DNA of 64,000 nucleotides from Crocinitomicaceae bacterium (GCA_030830785.1 JAURMI010000006.1:62001-126000); one strand, 5' to 3'. Counted from the stretch's first letter, positions 1 through 9,431 are shown. Made by a program: numbers and translations. Notes: generated by a model from the sequence alone, not told the origin.

Positions 1-37
1 GTTAAATTTTGTTAAGATTAGGTAACAATTATTCGCT

Positions 38-45
38 TATTTTTG
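38..45 (+). promoter_or_regulatory. Bacteroidota -7 box of dapF
   Basis: TAttTTTG matches the phylum's -7 consensus TAnnTTTG and ends 10 bases before the dapF ATG. No TTG is seen at the usual 17-23 base distance upstream, so only half of the promoter is visible. Confidence 0.5.
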
Positions 46-55
46 TTTTATCGCT

Positions 56-841
56 ATGACACTGCATTTTGACAAATATCAGGGAACTGGAAACGATTTC
101 ATTTTATTGGATAACACCTCGAATGCCTATGACAATTTGTCAATTAATCAAATCAAATTGCTTTGTGATCGAAAATATGGCATAGGCGCTGACGGTCTGA
201 TTTTGATTCAAAGACATCGAGATTTTGATTTTGAAATGATATATTACAATGCCGATGGTACGCAGTCCTTTTGTGGAAATGGTTCAAGATGCGCAGTTCT
301 TTATGCAGCCAAAATTGGTCTATTGACTTCGAGTCAAACACATTTTGTGGCCATTGATGGCCCCCATGATGCATGGTTGTGCCAAGATGAGGTGAAAATT
401 AAGATGTCTGAAGTCCAGCCCATTCAATGTCTAGACAATGCTTTTGTTATTGATACAGGGTCTCCGCATTATGTGCTTCTCGATGACAATCATAACGCTT
501 CTCATGTTGAAGAAGTGGGGCGACGTATTCGTTATAGCGATAATTACAAAGCTGCGGGAATCAATGTTAATTTATTAGAAATAGGCCAAAAACATATTCG
601 CGTTGCAACTTATGAAAGGGGTGTAGAGCACGAAACCCTTTCGTGCGGAACTGGTGTTACAGGTGCAGCTTTGGTATACGCTCACATTGCTCAAATTTTG
701 GAAGGAAAAATTCCAGTTCATACAAAGGGAGGCCCACTAATGGTTGAATGGAAATATAATAAAGACCAAACTTTTTCAGATGTATATTTAATTGGTCCTG
801 CTCATTTTGTTTTTAAAGGAACCTATGAATTTAAAGGGTAG
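56..841 (+). CDS. dapF: Diaminopimelate epimerase
   Basis: This cytoplasmic enzyme converts LL- to meso-diaminopimelate, used for both lysine and peptidoglycan. The 261 residues are normal family length. The two catalytic cysteines sit in their usual settings: Cys73 in F-C-G-N-G-S-R-C and Cys197 in S-C-G-T-G, one in each half of the pseudo-symmetric fold. The gene leads a rightward string of overlapping or abutting genes running to 5866, and its last 17 bases overlap the next start. Together with dapD at 37891-38706 it points to the succinylase branch of lysine synthesis. Identification is secure. Confidence 0.97.
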   Translation: MTLHFDKYQGTGNDFILLDNTSNAYDNLSINQIKLLCDRKYGIGADGLILIQRHRDFDFEMIYYNADGTQSFCGNGSRCAVLYAAKIGLLTSSQTHFVAIDGPHDAWLCQDEVKIKMSEVQPIQCLDNAFVIDTGSPHYVLLDDNHNASHVEEVGRRIRYSDNYKAAGINVNLLEIGQKHIRVATYERGVEHETLSCGTGVTGAALVYAHIAQILEGKIPVHTKGGPLMVEWKYNKDQTFSDVYLIGPAHFVFKGTYEFKG

Positions 842-1355
842 TTTAGTTTATTTGCGCGCCGTTGAAAAAGATGACGCGAGTACTATTTTTTTGTGGGAGA
901 ATAACCCAAAAAATTGGAAAGTATCGAATACTGAGCTGCCATTTTCTCTTTATGATATTCACCAATTAATTGAACAACAATCTGACCTCCGCAAATCAGG
1001 ACAAATGCGACTAGTCATCGAGACTTTGAATGAAAATAGACCGGTTGGTGTTATTGACCTTTATGATATCAATTTTAAACATGGCTATGCGGCAATTGGC
1101 ATACTGATTGGAGAAGATTCGGACATGGGCAAAGGCTATGCTACTGAAGCCCTAAAAATCTGTTGTTCATATTGTCAACAAATTCTTGAATTGCGCAATT
1201 TGTATTGTCAAATTCATGGAGATAATGCTGCAAGTATTGCACTTTTTGAAAAAGCGGGATTCATACATGCAGGAACGCGAAAAAACTGGCTTCGTTTTAA
1301 AAATCAATTTTTTGATGAACTCACCTTTCAATTATGTCTAAAAAGCGCAGACTAA
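825..1355 (+). CDS. GNAT-family N-acetyltransferase (RimJ/RimL-like)
   Basis: A 176-residue acetyltransferase of the GNAT fold. It opens with the typical N-L-K-G-x-x-V-Y-L-R-A-V-E strand. It carries an acetyl-CoA-binding segment near D-M-G-K-G-Y-A-T-E-A and the late motif N-A-A-S-I-A-L-F-E-K-A-G-F. The ATG at 825 is chosen because it begins the family's first strand and follows AAAGGA; an in-frame codon at 792 would only add residues read inside dapF. It overlaps dapF by 17 bases and mltG by 22 bases, so the three are probably co-transcribed. The substrate, protein N-terminus or small molecule, cannot be told from sequence. Confidence 0.88.
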   Translation: MNLKGSLVYLRAVEKDDASTIFLWENNPKNWKVSNTELPFSLYDIHQLIEQQSDLRKSGQMRLVIETLNENRPVGVIDLYDINFKHGYAAIGILIGEDSDMGKGYATEALKICCSYCQQILELRNLYCQIHGDNAASIALFEKAGFIHAGTRKNWLRFKNQFFDELTFQLCLKSAD

Positions 1356-2407
1356 ATATAATTTTTATACTTATCGCAATTGGCTTTTTTAGTTGGCTTA
1401 TTCCAAAAATTCGTTATGTTTATTGCTCATTTCAAAAGTCCACAAATCCTGTTCAGGTCACTGTCTATCTATCTTTAAAAAATGGCCCACTTAATGTAAA
1501 AAAAATAAGCCACTACCTTAAAGAAAAAGGGGTGCTAACTACTACAAACCAATTTGAATTGGTTGGTGAACAAAAGGGTATGAATGCACGCAATATTGCT
1601 GCTGGAAAGTACCTGATTTTACCCGGAACAACTTTTGCAAATCTTTGGGATTCGTTTAGTAAAAATAGTCGAGGCAGTGGAAATGCCGAAAAAAAGGTGA
1701 ATGTAAATTTTTCGAATTGTCGTACAATAAATGAAATGGCTGGACGCCTCCAAAACCAATTAGATATGGATAGCTTGGCCTTTATTCAATATGTCTTAAA
1801 TCCTCAGGTGTTATCCAATTTGAATGTAACAAAGGAACAATTACCAGCATTATTTATTCCAAATAAATACCAAATGTACTGGGACCAAACTCCTTCTGAA
1901 TTTATAGAATTTATGAGCCATCAGTATAATGAATTTTGGAATGCAGATCGCAGAAAAAAATTAGAAATTATAGGATTTACAGATCCAAGTCAGGCAGTGA
2001 CATTGGCAAGCATTGTTTATTGTGAACAGACGCGTAAATCTGCTGAATGGCCTATAATAGCAGGCCTATATTTAAATCGATTGAAGCAAGGGATCAGACT
2101 TCAGTCTGATCCCACTTTTAAATTTTGTTGGGGGGATGAACTGCGAGGTGTACAAAGATTGTTGTATGTGCACAGAGATATAGATTGCCCCTACAATACT
2201 TATAAAATAAAAGGTTTGCCACCTGGCCCTATCTTTTTTCCTCCACCAGAAGTTGTCGATGCAGTGTTAAATCCCGATCAAAATAATTATATCTTTATGT
2301 GTGCTAAGCCAGATCATTCTAGAACACATAATTTTACTGATTCTGGTAAACAACATAGTAAAAATGCCAAAGCCTTTCAACAATGGTTGGCGGCAGGTCA
2401 ACCCTAG
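1334..2407 (+). CDS. mltG: Endolytic murein transglycosylase MltG (YceG-like)
   Basis: MltG cleaves nascent glycan strands at the inner membrane and helps set their length. The 357-residue protein has one N-terminal membrane anchor at about residues 8-27 and then the periplasmic YceG domain. Family motifs are clear: A-S-I-V-Y-C-E-Q-T, whose Glu aligns with the catalytic residue, R-L-Q-S-D-P-T, and Y-N-T-Y-K-I-K-G-L-P-P-G-P-I. The segment just after the catalytic Glu seems one residue longer than in relatives I can recall. It overlaps the acetyltransferase upstream and ends 8 bases before the glycosylasparaginase start. Placement after dapF suits a cell-wall role. Confidence 0.95.
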   Translation: MSKKRRLNIIFILIAIGFFSWLIPKIRYVYCSFQKSTNPVQVTVYLSLKNGPLNVKKISHYLKEKGVLTTTNQFELVGEQKGMNARNIAAGKYLILPGTTFANLWDSFSKNSRGSGNAEKKVNVNFSNCRTINEMAGRLQNQLDMDSLAFIQYVLNPQVLSNLNVTKEQLPALFIPNKYQMYWDQTPSEFIEFMSHQYNEFWNADRRKKLEIIGFTDPSQAVTLASIVYCEQTRKSAEWPIIAGLYLNRLKQGIRLQSDPTFKFCWGDELRGVQRLLYVHRDIDCPYNTYKIKGLPPGPIFFPPPEVVDAVLNPDQNNYIFMCAKPDHSRTHNFTDSGKQHSKNAKAFQQWLAAGQP

Positions 2408-2415
2408 TATTATCT

Positions 2416-3411
2416 ATGAAAAGAAGACAATTTATTCGTTTTGGAGCTGCCTTGGGCGCATTGAGTGTGGTCAAACCTGGGCAAGCAAGCACTGTACTTA
2501 GTCAATCATTCCAAGGAAAGGCCTCAGGCCCTATCGTATTATCGACATGGAATCATGGATTAGCCGCAAATGAAGGCGCATGGAAAGTTTTAAAAAATGG
2601 AGGATCGGCCCTCGACGCAGTTCAAAATGGAGTCATGGTTACAGAAGCCGATTTGAGCAACCGCAGTGTAGGTGTTGGTGGAAGACCAGACCGCGATGGA
2701 CACGTTACACTCGACGCATGCATAATGAGTGGAGATTCGCGCTGTGGGTCAGTCGCTTTTTTAGAAGGAATTGCCCACCCAATTAGTGTTGCACGTGCCG
2801 TTATGGAACGCACGCAGCATGTCATGCTCGTAGGTGACGGAGCGCGACAGTTTGCCTTAGAACAAGGTTTTGAAACAGCCAAAATGCCCATCGACGAAGT
2901 GAAGAAAGATTACCAAGAATGGCGTAAGATGAACAAAGATTTGTTTAAAAAACCAAATATCAATCACGAAAATCACGATACTATTGGCATGATTGCTATG
3001 GATGCCGAGGGAAAACTTGCGGGTGCCTGCACCACAAGTGGTTGGGCATATAAAATGCATGGTCGTGTTGGTGATTCACCGATCATTGGCGCCGGTTTGT
3101 TTGTTGATGACCAAGTAGGTGCTGCTACGGCAACGGGTCTTGGAGAGGCCATTATTCGGGTAGCTGGGAGCCATACGGTTGTGGAATTAATGCGCCATGG
3201 CTATAGCCCGTTTGATGCGTGCAAAGAGGCTTGTATGCGCATTATTTCTAAACATTCTGATTTTGATCTAAAAGGTTTGCAATGCGGATTTATTGCCTTG
3301 GATAAGGAGGGTAATTATGGAGCCTATTCAATATATAATGGATTCAATTTTGCATTGCGAACTACTGAAGGCGAAGCATTGATTGATGCTAAATTTGACC
3401 GTAGTTGGTAA
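2416..3411 (+). CDS. Secreted glycosylasparaginase (N4-(beta-N-acetylglucosaminyl)-L-asparaginase)
   Basis: An Ntn hydrolase that cleaves the GlcNAc-Asn bond left after glycoprotein breakdown. The 331 residues match the whole family: T-W-N-H-G-L-A-A-N-E early, G-G-S-A-L-D-A-V, G-G-R-P-D-R-D-G-H-V-T-L-D-A, and the self-cleavage site H-D-T-I-G whose Thr becomes the nucleophile. The ATG at 2416 starts a twin-arginine leader (K-R-R-Q-F-I-R, then a hydrophobic stretch ending A-S), so export through Tat is expected; a start at 2383 would bury that leader. The beta-mannosidase ATG follows one base after its stop, which suggests linked function. Plain isoaspartyl peptidase activity is the main alternative. 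Confidence 0.9.
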   Translation: MKRRQFIRFGAALGALSVVKPGQASTVLSQSFQGKASGPIVLSTWNHGLAANEGAWKVLKNGGSALDAVQNGVMVTEADLSNRSVGVGGRPDRDGHVTLDACIMSGDSRCGSVAFLEGIAHPISVARAVMERTQHVMLVGDGARQFALEQGFETAKMPIDEVKKDYQEWRKMNKDLFKKPNINHENHDTIGMIAMDAEGKLAGACTTSGWAYKMHGRVGDSPIIGAGLFVDDQVGAATATGLGEAIIRVAGSHTVVELMRHGYSPFDACKEACMRIISKHSDFDLKGLQCGFIALDKEGNYGAYSIYNGFNFALRTTEGEALIDAKFDRSW

Positions 3412-3412
3412 T

Positions 3413-5866
3413 ATGCGTATTCTATTTTTAATTTACTCATTACTTGTTTTTTCTTCATTGAGTGCGCAGACAGTTCTTTTTTGGGAGATATATCATCCTA
3501 TAAATGAGGTTTGGATGCCATTTGGTAAAGCAGGTTCTGTCCAAGAATATCTTTGGCATACCAATGAATTACCAGATCCTTTTTACGGTGAAAATGAAGA
3601 GCGCTACCAATGGATAGAAGGTCACCAATGGAATTTTCGTACACAGTTCTTTTTGAATGAAGACTTTTATCAGGCCAAACAACTTGTGCTAGATATCCCA
3701 AACCTCGATACCTATGCCCAAATTTACATCAACGGCAAATTGCTCGCCAAAACAGATAATTTCTTTTTAAAATATCGTTTTAAACTCGACTTAGCTGAGC
3801 TTAACTGTGGATACAATACAATTGAATTAAATATAACTCCTCCTATTTTATACCACGAGCATACAATAAATAATGCCGCCTTTGTTTATCCAGCACCTAA
3901 TGACGTGGCAGAAATAAAAGTGGCGCCTCTCACTAGAAAACCACAATATCATTTTGGTTGGGATTGGGCCCCTCGGATCAACACCATTGGATTTGCTTAT
4001 CCTATTACTATTGATATTGCTCCACAAATTACTATTGAAAGTGCAAACGTAAATACAATTTCTATTGGTGAAAATAACGATGCACATTTAAGACTACATT
4101 TTCAACTCAATAGTGCTGAAACACAATTTTATTGTAGGAGTAAGTATTTCGGAGATTTCCAAATATTAAATTCGATGGATACCTCTGTGGATGCTGTTAT
4201 TTCTGGTGCCCAACTTTGGTGGCCATCGGGCCAGGGTGAGCAATTTATGTACACAGATACCTTGCGTTTTTACGATGTCAATGGAAAATTTCTCCTGCAA
4301 TATCCTTATTCATTTGGCATACGAAAGGTTGAGCTACTTCAACAAAAAGATGAGTGGGGCACCTCTTTTGCATTTCAAATCAATGGAAGACAAATTTTTG
4401 CCAAAGGTGCAAACTTGATTCCGCCTGGGATATTTGCAGGTCAAGGGCTAGATAGTGCCTATGTGGCCTTGGTGCCACAGATGCAAGTTGCTAATTTCAA
4501 TATGGTGCGTATCTGGGGAGGGGGAATGTATGCACCAGACGCTTTTATGGCTGCTTGTGATAAGGCGGGAATCATGGTATGGCATGATTTCATGTTTGCA
4601 TGTGCAATGTATCCTGGGAACAATGAATTTTTAAACCTTGTTGGTCAAGAAGTTGAACAGCAAATTCATCGACTTACAGCACATCCATCGTTGGTATATT
4701 TTAATGGAAACAATGAGGTCGATGTGGCATGGAAAAACTGGGGTTTTCAGTCTCAATACAAACTTGATAAAGCAGCACAAGAGGAAATTGAAAATGCCTA
4801 TCAAAAAGTTTTTTGTCAACTATTGCCCCTTAAGGTAAAAGAAATAACAGATAATTCAATTCCCTACGTACATACTTCCCCTTTAAGTAATTATGGAAAA
4901 GATGCTTATTTCAATTATGGCACCATGCATTATTGGGGTGTATGGCATGGCAAAGACCCACTTACAGATTTTGCAACTAAAATAGGGCGTTTCAATGCAG
5001 AATATGGTTTTCAAAGCTTTCCACAACCTAGTACAATTAGTTGTTTTGCTGGTCCAGTGGATTGCGATCTGAATTCACAGGTAATGAAAAATCATCAAAA
5101 ATCATATGTGGGCAATGGTATGATAGAGAAGCATGCCAAGCAATTGTATGGTAAAGCTAAATCTTTCGATCAATTTATTTACTTTTCTCAATTGACTCAA
5201 CGAAAAGCGGTGAGTATGGCCATTAGCGGCCATAGATCTGATGCGCCGCGTTGTATGGGAACACTTTATTGGCAGCTTAATGACTGTTGGCCTGCGCCAA
5301 CTTGGTCGAGTTTGGATAATCATTTCAATTGGAAAGCACTAAACTATGCGGTCAAAGAAGATTACAGACCCATCGCCGTGCTCGAGCAATTCACCACTGA
5401 TGGTCATTACCTGATACTGACCAATGACTTGCCTTCGGATTCGCTTGTAACAGTACAAATGCAATTTTATGACCCCAATGGTAGTTTAAAAGATGTGCAA
5501 CAAAGGACTTATCCACTAAGTACCAATACTACCCAAGTACTCACAGCTTTGTCGGCAGATTTTCAAGGATTCGTTAAGGTTGTTTTGGATGAAAATTATG
5601 AGCGCCTTTTTTCCTTTATTGCCAAAAGAAAAACTCCTGATATCACCTTTGAATTAAAAATTGTCAGTATTGATACAATCCAAAAAAGTGGCTCAATTTA
5701 CGTTGAAAACAAAGTGCCCTTAATAGATTTATGGTTGTATTCCCCAAGGCAAGGACTCCATTTTGACAACAATTTCTCCACACTTTTACCCGGAAAGCAC
5801 CAACTAAATTTCACCTACCAAGATCACCTGCCTTCACTTGAGGAATTGCGTTATTTGTTTCGCTGA
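3413..5866 (+). CDS. Secreted GH2 beta-mannosidase
   Basis: A glycoside hydrolase family 2 enzyme of 817 residues that should remove terminal beta-linked mannose. It starts with a Sec signal peptide ending S-L-S-A-Q. A sugar-binding jelly-roll domain, an immunoglobulin-like domain and the TIM barrel follow. The acid/base Glu435 lies in N-G-N-N-E and the nucleophile Glu530 in [14 protein letters not shown] closes the barrel. The ATG at 3413 is one base past the upstream stop and starts the signal peptide directly. Its final 16 bases overlap the small convergent DUF2256 gene. Neighbouring glycosylasparaginase suggests N-glycan core breakdown. Confidence 0.93.
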   Translation: MRILFLIYSLLVFSSLSAQTVLFWEIYHPINEVWMPFGKAGSVQEYLWHTNELPDPFYGENEERYQWIEGHQWNFRTQFFLNEDFYQAKQLVLDIPNLDTYAQIYINGKLLAKTDNFFLKYRFKLDLAELNCGYNTIELNITPPILYHEHTINNAAFVYPAPNDVAEIKVAPLTRKPQYHFGWDWAPRINTIGFAYPITIDIAPQITIESANVNTISIGENNDAHLRLHFQLNSAETQFYCRSKYFGDFQILNSMDTSVDAVISGAQLWWPSGQGEQFMYTDTLRFYDVNGKFLLQYPYSFGIRKVELLQQKDEWGTSFAFQINGRQIFAKGANLIPPGIFAGQGLDSAYVALVPQMQVANFNMVRIWGGGMYAPDAFMAACDKAGIMVWHDFMFACAMYPGNNEFLNLVGQEVEQQIHRLTAHPSLVYFNGNNEVDVAWKNWGFQSQYKLDKAAQEEIENAYQKVFCQLLPLKVKEITDNSIPYVHTSPLSNYGKDAYFNYGTMHYWGVWHGKDPLTDFATKIGRFNAEYGFQSFPQPSTISCFAGPVDCDLNSQVMKNHQKSYVGNGMIEKHAKQLYGKAKSFDQFIYFSQLTQRKAVSMAISGHRSDAPRCMGTLYWQLNDCWPAPTWSSLDNHFNWKALNYAVKEDYRPIAVLEQFTTDGHYLILTNDLPSDSLVTVQMQFYDPNGSLKDVQQRTYPLSTNTTQVLTALSADFQGFVKVVLDENYERLFSFIAKRKTPDITFELKIVSIDTIQKSGSIYVENKVPLIDLWLYSPRQGLHFDNNFSTLLPGKHQLNFTYQDHLPSLEELRYLFR

Positions 5867-5994
5867 GACTTACAGCGCTCCGAGCAATATTTCACCTCAT
5901 CCCAATACCTTTCCCATTTTTTACGCCAATTGAAGGGCAGTCCACAGCACTGACAAATTTTAGAGGGTAAATGTTGTTTCTTCACGCCTTTCAT
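5851..5994 (-). CDS. DUF2256 small zinc-ribbon-like protein
   Basis: A 47-residue reading frame that matches DUF2256 along its whole length. It opens [14 protein letters not shown], then [16 protein letters not shown], then [10 protein letters not shown]. The spaced cysteines (C-x-C-C and C-x4-C) suggest bound zinc. Function is unknown; from general knowledge DUF2256 genes often sit near photolyase-type genes and TIGR03643. It is divergent from the TIGR03643 gene at 6035, and a 9-base inverted repeat lies between them. Its 3' end overlaps the beta-mannosidase gene by 16 bases. Confidence 0.85.
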   Translation of the reverse strand: MKGVKKQHLPSKICQCCGLPFNWRKKWERYWDEVKYCSERCKSQRNK

Positions 5995-5999
5995 TGCCT

Positions 6000-6030
6000 T
6001 CAAAACAAATTAATTCTTCTCTTGTTTTGA
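6000..6030. promoter_or_regulatory. Inverted repeat shared by divergent DUF2256/TIGR03643 starts
   Basis: TCAAAACAA (6000-6008) and TTGTTTTGA (6022-6030) are perfect inverted copies separated by 13 bases, two helical turns centre to centre. On each strand TTGTTTTG is one mismatch from the TAnnTTTG -7 box and lies 5-6 bases before the gene's ATG. It could be paired -7 elements, a regulator site, or both. Confidence 0.45.
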
Positions 6031-6034
6031 TAAT

Positions 6035-6313
6035 ATGACAGGAAATTTATCTGAACTTGATATTGATCGCATCATAGAAATGGCCTGGGAAGATCGGACA
6101 CCTTTTGATGCAATCTTTTGGCAGTTCGGCCTCAATGAAGCCCAAGTCATCAAACTCATGCGTAATGAATTGAAACCGAGCTCTTGGCGCTTGTGGCGCT
6201 CAAGAGTGCAGGGTAGGGCCACTAAACACACTGCCCTTCGCGAATATGAAGTAGGCAGACACAAATGTACCATGCAACGTCAAATTACGGGCAATAAGAT
6301 TTCCAAGCGTTAA
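6035..6313 (+). CDS. TIGR03643 (DUF2805) family protein
   Basis: A 92-residue basic cytoplasmic protein recognised from D-R-I-I-E-M-A-W-E-D-R-T-P-F-D-A-I and G-L-N-E-A-Q-V-I-K-L-M-R, followed by S-S-W-R-L-W-R-x-R-V and R-x-T-K-H. The first half resembles a helix-turn-helix and the tail is rich in Arg and Lys, so nucleic-acid binding is possible but unproven. The function is not known to me; the family commonly co-occurs with cryptochrome/photolyase genes. It is divergent from DUF2256. The photolyase operon of this genome lies about 17 kb away at 22951-26271. Confidence 0.85.
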   Translation: MTGNLSELDIDRIIEMAWEDRTPFDAIFWQFGLNEAQVIKLMRNELKPSSWRLWRSRVQGRATKHTALREYEVGRHKCTMQRQITGNKISKR

Positions 6314-6328
6314 ACCGTGCGAATTGAC

Positions 6329-6336
6329 TAATTTTG
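6329..6336 (+). promoter_or_regulatory. -7 box of the TonB-dependent receptor gene
   Basis: TAatTTTG lies in the gap before the receptor gene. It is 10 bases before an ATG at 6347 and 43 before the preferred ATG at 6380. No clear TTG partner is seen upstream. Confidence 0.45.
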
Positions 6337-6379
6337 AGGCGCTTTTATGGAAAAACCCACTTCCAAACATCATATAATT

Positions 6380-8371
6380 ATGTCAAATACTTCTCACATT
6401 CATTTTCGCAAATTGGTAGGCTTATTCTTTTTATTGAGTACTACCTTCAATACAAGAGCCCAAAACCCTGCTAATGATACAGTGCAGATCTTAAGAGAGA
6501 CTGTCATCATTTGCACCATTCCGCAACGCATAGTAGATTACAAACCAATTGAACTTGTGGCGGGGCGTTTTTTGGCCAACTATCAATACCGTATGCAAAG
6601 TATAGATCGCATAAATACCAAGGACTTGAATTTATTGCCAGCAAGAAGTGTTACGGATGCCCTTAGCTATTCAGCAGGCGTAGATGTTAGGCAGCGAGGA
6701 ATCTCAGGAACGCAAGCAGATATAGGCATTCGTGGTGGCAACTTTGAACAAAGTTTGATCGTGGTGAATGGTTTTAAGATGACTGACCCTCAAACAGGGC
6801 ATCATGCGGCAAATTTGCCGGTACCACTGATTGCGGTCTCGGAAATTCAGGTATTTAAGAGCCCCACGGTACTACAATTTGGTCAGAGTGCGCTTACAGG
6901 GGCAGTTCACCTAGGGGCCTACAACAACGAATTGTTTCAGATCAAGGCACAAACCTACGGGGGTAGTTTCAATAGTTTTGGCGGCCAAGCAATGCTGAAG
7001 AATAAAATCAAGAAATTCCATCAGCTCTTGGCGCTAGCTCATGACCAATCTGCAGGCCACTGGGAAAATTCTGATTTTAAAAATTACCAATTGTTTTACA
7101 CCGCAGCCCATCCATTGGGTGAGAGTGAAAAAAACAGGCTGAGTTACCTAGGCGCTTTTACTAGCCGAGATTTTGGCGCCAATGGTTTTTATTCCAATAA
7201 ATTCCCAGAGCAGTGGGAAAAGACTGAAGTGGCGATGGTGGGAATCAAGCACAATTATAACACAACATCAAAAAAACTAGATCCAGACTTCAATTGGTTG
7301 CGCATACAACAGCAAGTGATGTACAGAAACCATGCCGATGAATTCAGGTTAAAGCGCTTTGACCCGTCGTTCTATACCAATACACATCAGTCTACAGTGT
7401 TGAGTTATGAATTCAACATGACTTTGGGCCTTGGTGTACACGAACTCGTGTGGGGCACAGAGCAACGATTCGAGCAGCTTTTAAGCAGTAATTTGGGCCA
7501 AAGAGAAAGACAGTATCAAAGTGCCTTTGTGCAAGCCAAAGGAAAGCTAGATGGCTTTCAATATGCAGCGGGTCTTTTAATTTTTTCCTATGATTGGGCT
7601 AATCCACAGCTCATGCCCTCCATCCAATTGGGTAAAGAACTCACGTACAGCCAATTTATATTTTTAAATTACAGCCGGGGCAACCGTGTGCCAAGCTGGA
7701 CCGAAATGTATTATACAGACCCATCTAATGTTGGCAACCCCGACCTACTGCCTGAATTTTCACACGCAGCCGAGGTGGGGTATCGCTTTTTGCCAACGGT
7801 AAATAATAGTAAAAGGTATTTCTTGAATGCTAGCGCCGCACTTTTTTACCGCCAACATACCAATATGATAGATTGGGTGAGAGATGCCTCATCAGTTTCT
7901 CCTAATCCGAACCCTTGGATGCCAGTCAATATTGCCAGTGTGGCATTCAGCGGATTGGAAACTCAGTTTCAATATAACTTGAAAAAAAGTAGTCAATGGG
8001 GATTGAATAATTTTAAAGTCAATTATACGTATATCAATGCCAAGCACAATTTTACTAGCGAGCAAGAATCTCGTTATGCCATAACGAGCATGCGCCATCA
8101 GCTCAATGGGCAAATTCTATTAGATTTAGGAAGTAGAATCAAGTTGAATATTACTGAGCGTTTGGTACAACGCATAGAGCAAGAATTGTATCAGGTGTTG
8201 GATCTTAAATTAATTGTGCCAATTAAGTACGTTAATGCATTTGCCGAGGTCAATAATTTGACCAATACCCAATACGTTGAGGCAGGCTTTGTTCAAATGC
8301 CAGGCCGTTGGTTCAAATTAGGGCTCACCTTTGATTTAAAAAAAGATACCGGCTTAATTGTTTATCCCTAA
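6380..8371 (+). CDS. TonB-dependent outer membrane receptor
   Basis: An outer-membrane active-transport channel energised by TonB, 663 residues from this start. A signal peptide ending F-N-T-R-A-Q is followed by a plug domain (about 65-190) with S-A-G-V-D-V-R-Q-R-G and I-R-G-G-N-F-E-Q-S, then a beta-barrel with the conserved Y-Y-T-D-P-S-N-V-G-N-P-D-L-L-P-E and a C-terminal strand. The ATG at 6380 gives a conventional leader; one at 6347 adds 11 residues and cannot be excluded. There is no N-terminal carboxypeptidase-regulatory domain and no SusD partner nearby. The plug resembles BtuB-type receptors, but the substrate is not evident. Confidence 0.9.
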   Translation: MSNTSHIHFRKLVGLFFLLSTTFNTRAQNPANDTVQILRETVIICTIPQRIVDYKPIELVAGRFLANYQYRMQSIDRINTKDLNLLPARSVTDALSYSAGVDVRQRGISGTQADIGIRGGNFEQSLIVVNGFKMTDPQTGHHAANLPVPLIAVSEIQVFKSPTVLQFGQSALTGAVHLGAYNNELFQIKAQTYGGSFNSFGGQAMLKNKIKKFHQLLALAHDQSAGHWENSDFKNYQLFYTAAHPLGESEKNRLSYLGAFTSRDFGANGFYSNKFPEQWEKTEVAMVGIKHNYNTTSKKLDPDFNWLRIQQQVMYRNHADEFRLKRFDPSFYTNTHQSTVLSYEFNMTLGLGVHELVWGTEQRFEQLLSSNLGQRERQYQSAFVQAKGKLDGFQYAAGLLIFSYDWANPQLMPSIQLGKELTYSQFIFLNYSRGNRVPSWTEMYYTDPSNVGNPDLLPEFSHAAEVGYRFLPTVNNSKRYFLNASAALFYRQHTNMIDWVRDASSVSPNPNPWMPVNIASVAFSGLETQFQYNLKKSSQWGLNNFKVNYTYINAKHNFTSEQESRYAITSMRHQLNGQILLDLGSRIKLNITERLVQRIEQELYQVLDLKLIVPIKYVNAFAEVNNLTNTQYVEAGFVQMPGRWFKLGLTFDLKKDTGLIVYP

Positions 8372-8384
8372 CGATGTTTGGACT

Positions 8385-9362
8385 CTAGCTAATCGTATAG
8401 CCTAATTTGGCCCGCGTACGCTTGAGTACGTCCGCTGCCACTTCCTTAGCTTTCTTTGCTCCAATTGCAAGTGCTTCATCGATTTGTGAAGGATTGTCCA
8501 TAAGTTCTTGAAATTTAATTCTTTGCACCGCAAATTTTTCAAGAATTAACTCGAAAAGGGCTTGTTTGGCATGCCCGTAGCCATAGTTTCCACCTAAATA
8601 ATTGGCACGCATTGCATCAGTTTGTGTGTCATCTGCAAGCAGTTTGTATAGGGCGAAGGTATGACAGGTGTCGGGATTTTTAGGAGCTTCAAAAGGAGTG
8701 CTATCTGAAACGATAGACATGATTTGTTTGCGCAAGAGTTTTTCAGGCAGAAAGATATCAATATAGTTATTTCTTGACTTGCTCATTTTTTGCCCATCTG
8801 TGCCGGGTATAAGCATGGTATCTGATTGAATTTGTTCTTCTGGTAGAACAAAGTTGTCTCCAAAGGCCAAATTAAAGCGGTTGGCTACATCTCTAGCCAT
8901 TTCAATGTGCTGTTTTTGGTCTTTACCCACCGGTACAATTTCTGCGTCGTAAAGCAAAATATCTGCGGCCATTAAAATTGGGTAGGTAAACAAACCGCCG
9001 TTGACGTCTTCTAAACGATCCGCTTTATCCTTAAACGAGTGCGCTAGTGTCAATCGTTGAAAAGGATATTGGCAAAGCAAATACCAGGTAAGTTCTGCCA
9101 CTTCTGTCACATCAGATTGTCTGTAAAAAACTGTTTTTCTTGGATCTAAACCAAAAGCCAGCCATGTTGCAGCAGTGGCATACGTGTTTTGTTTTAGAAT
9201 AGCACCATCCTTAATTTGGGTAAGGCTGTGCAAATCGGCTATAAACAAAAAAGACTCATTGCTCGAATCTTCAGCTAGATGTATAGCAGGCAATATAGCG
9301 CCTAGTATATTTCCTAAATGCGGGGTCCCAGTACTTTGAATCCCTGTTAAAATTCGAGCCAT
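8385..9362 (-). CDS. trpS: Tryptophanyl-tRNA synthetase
   Basis: Charges tRNA-Trp; a class I aminoacyl-tRNA synthetase of 325 residues. The HIGH-type signature appears as T-P-H-L-G-N near residue 13 and the KMSKS loop is exact at about 192-196. G-G-L-F-T-Y-P-I-L-M-A-A-D-I-L-L-Y is the usual tryptophan-pocket segment. The ATG at 9362 is chosen because M-A-R-I-L-T-G-I-Q-S-T-G is the family N-terminus. A TTG at 9380 in the same frame is part of the TAatTTTG promoter box and is not a start. Convergent with the TonB receptor and divergent from the acyltransferase. Confidence 0.97.
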   Translation of the reverse strand: MARILTGIQSTGTPHLGNILGAILPAIHLAEDSSNESFLFIADLHSLTQIKDGAILKQNTYATAATWLAFGLDPRKTVFYRQSDVTEVAELTWYLLCQYPFQRLTLAHSFKDKADRLEDVNGGLFTYPILMAADILLYDAEIVPVGKDQKQHIEMARDVANRFNLAFGDNFVLPEEQIQSDTMLIPGTDGQKMSKSRNNYIDIFLPEKLLRKQIMSIVSDSTPFEAPKNPDTCHTFALYKLLADDTQTDAMRANYLGGNYGYGHAKQALFELILEKFAVQRIKFQELMDNPSQIDEALAIGAKKAKEVAADVLKRTRAKLGYTIS

Positions 9363-9377
9363 TCCATTATTTTTACT

Positions 9378-9385
9378 CAAAATTA
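9378..9385 (-). promoter_or_regulatory. -7 box of trpS
   Basis: On the minus strand the sequence reads TAATTTTG and ends 15 bases before the trpS ATG. The match rules out the in-frame TTG at 9380 as a start. No TTG partner at the usual distance. Confidence 0.5.
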
Positions 9386-9431
9386 GTGATTTTGTAACGT
9401 TTTAAGCGTGCAAATGCTGAGCGCTTATTAC

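Noticed and set aside
2301-2501. Small open frame across the mltG-glycosylasparaginase junction
   Set aside because: It overlaps two well-supported genes in another frame and has no family resemblance.
9363-9380. Extended trpS start using TTG at 9380
   Set aside because: The TTG is part of the TAATTTTG promoter box and the conserved N-terminus begins at the ATG at 9362.
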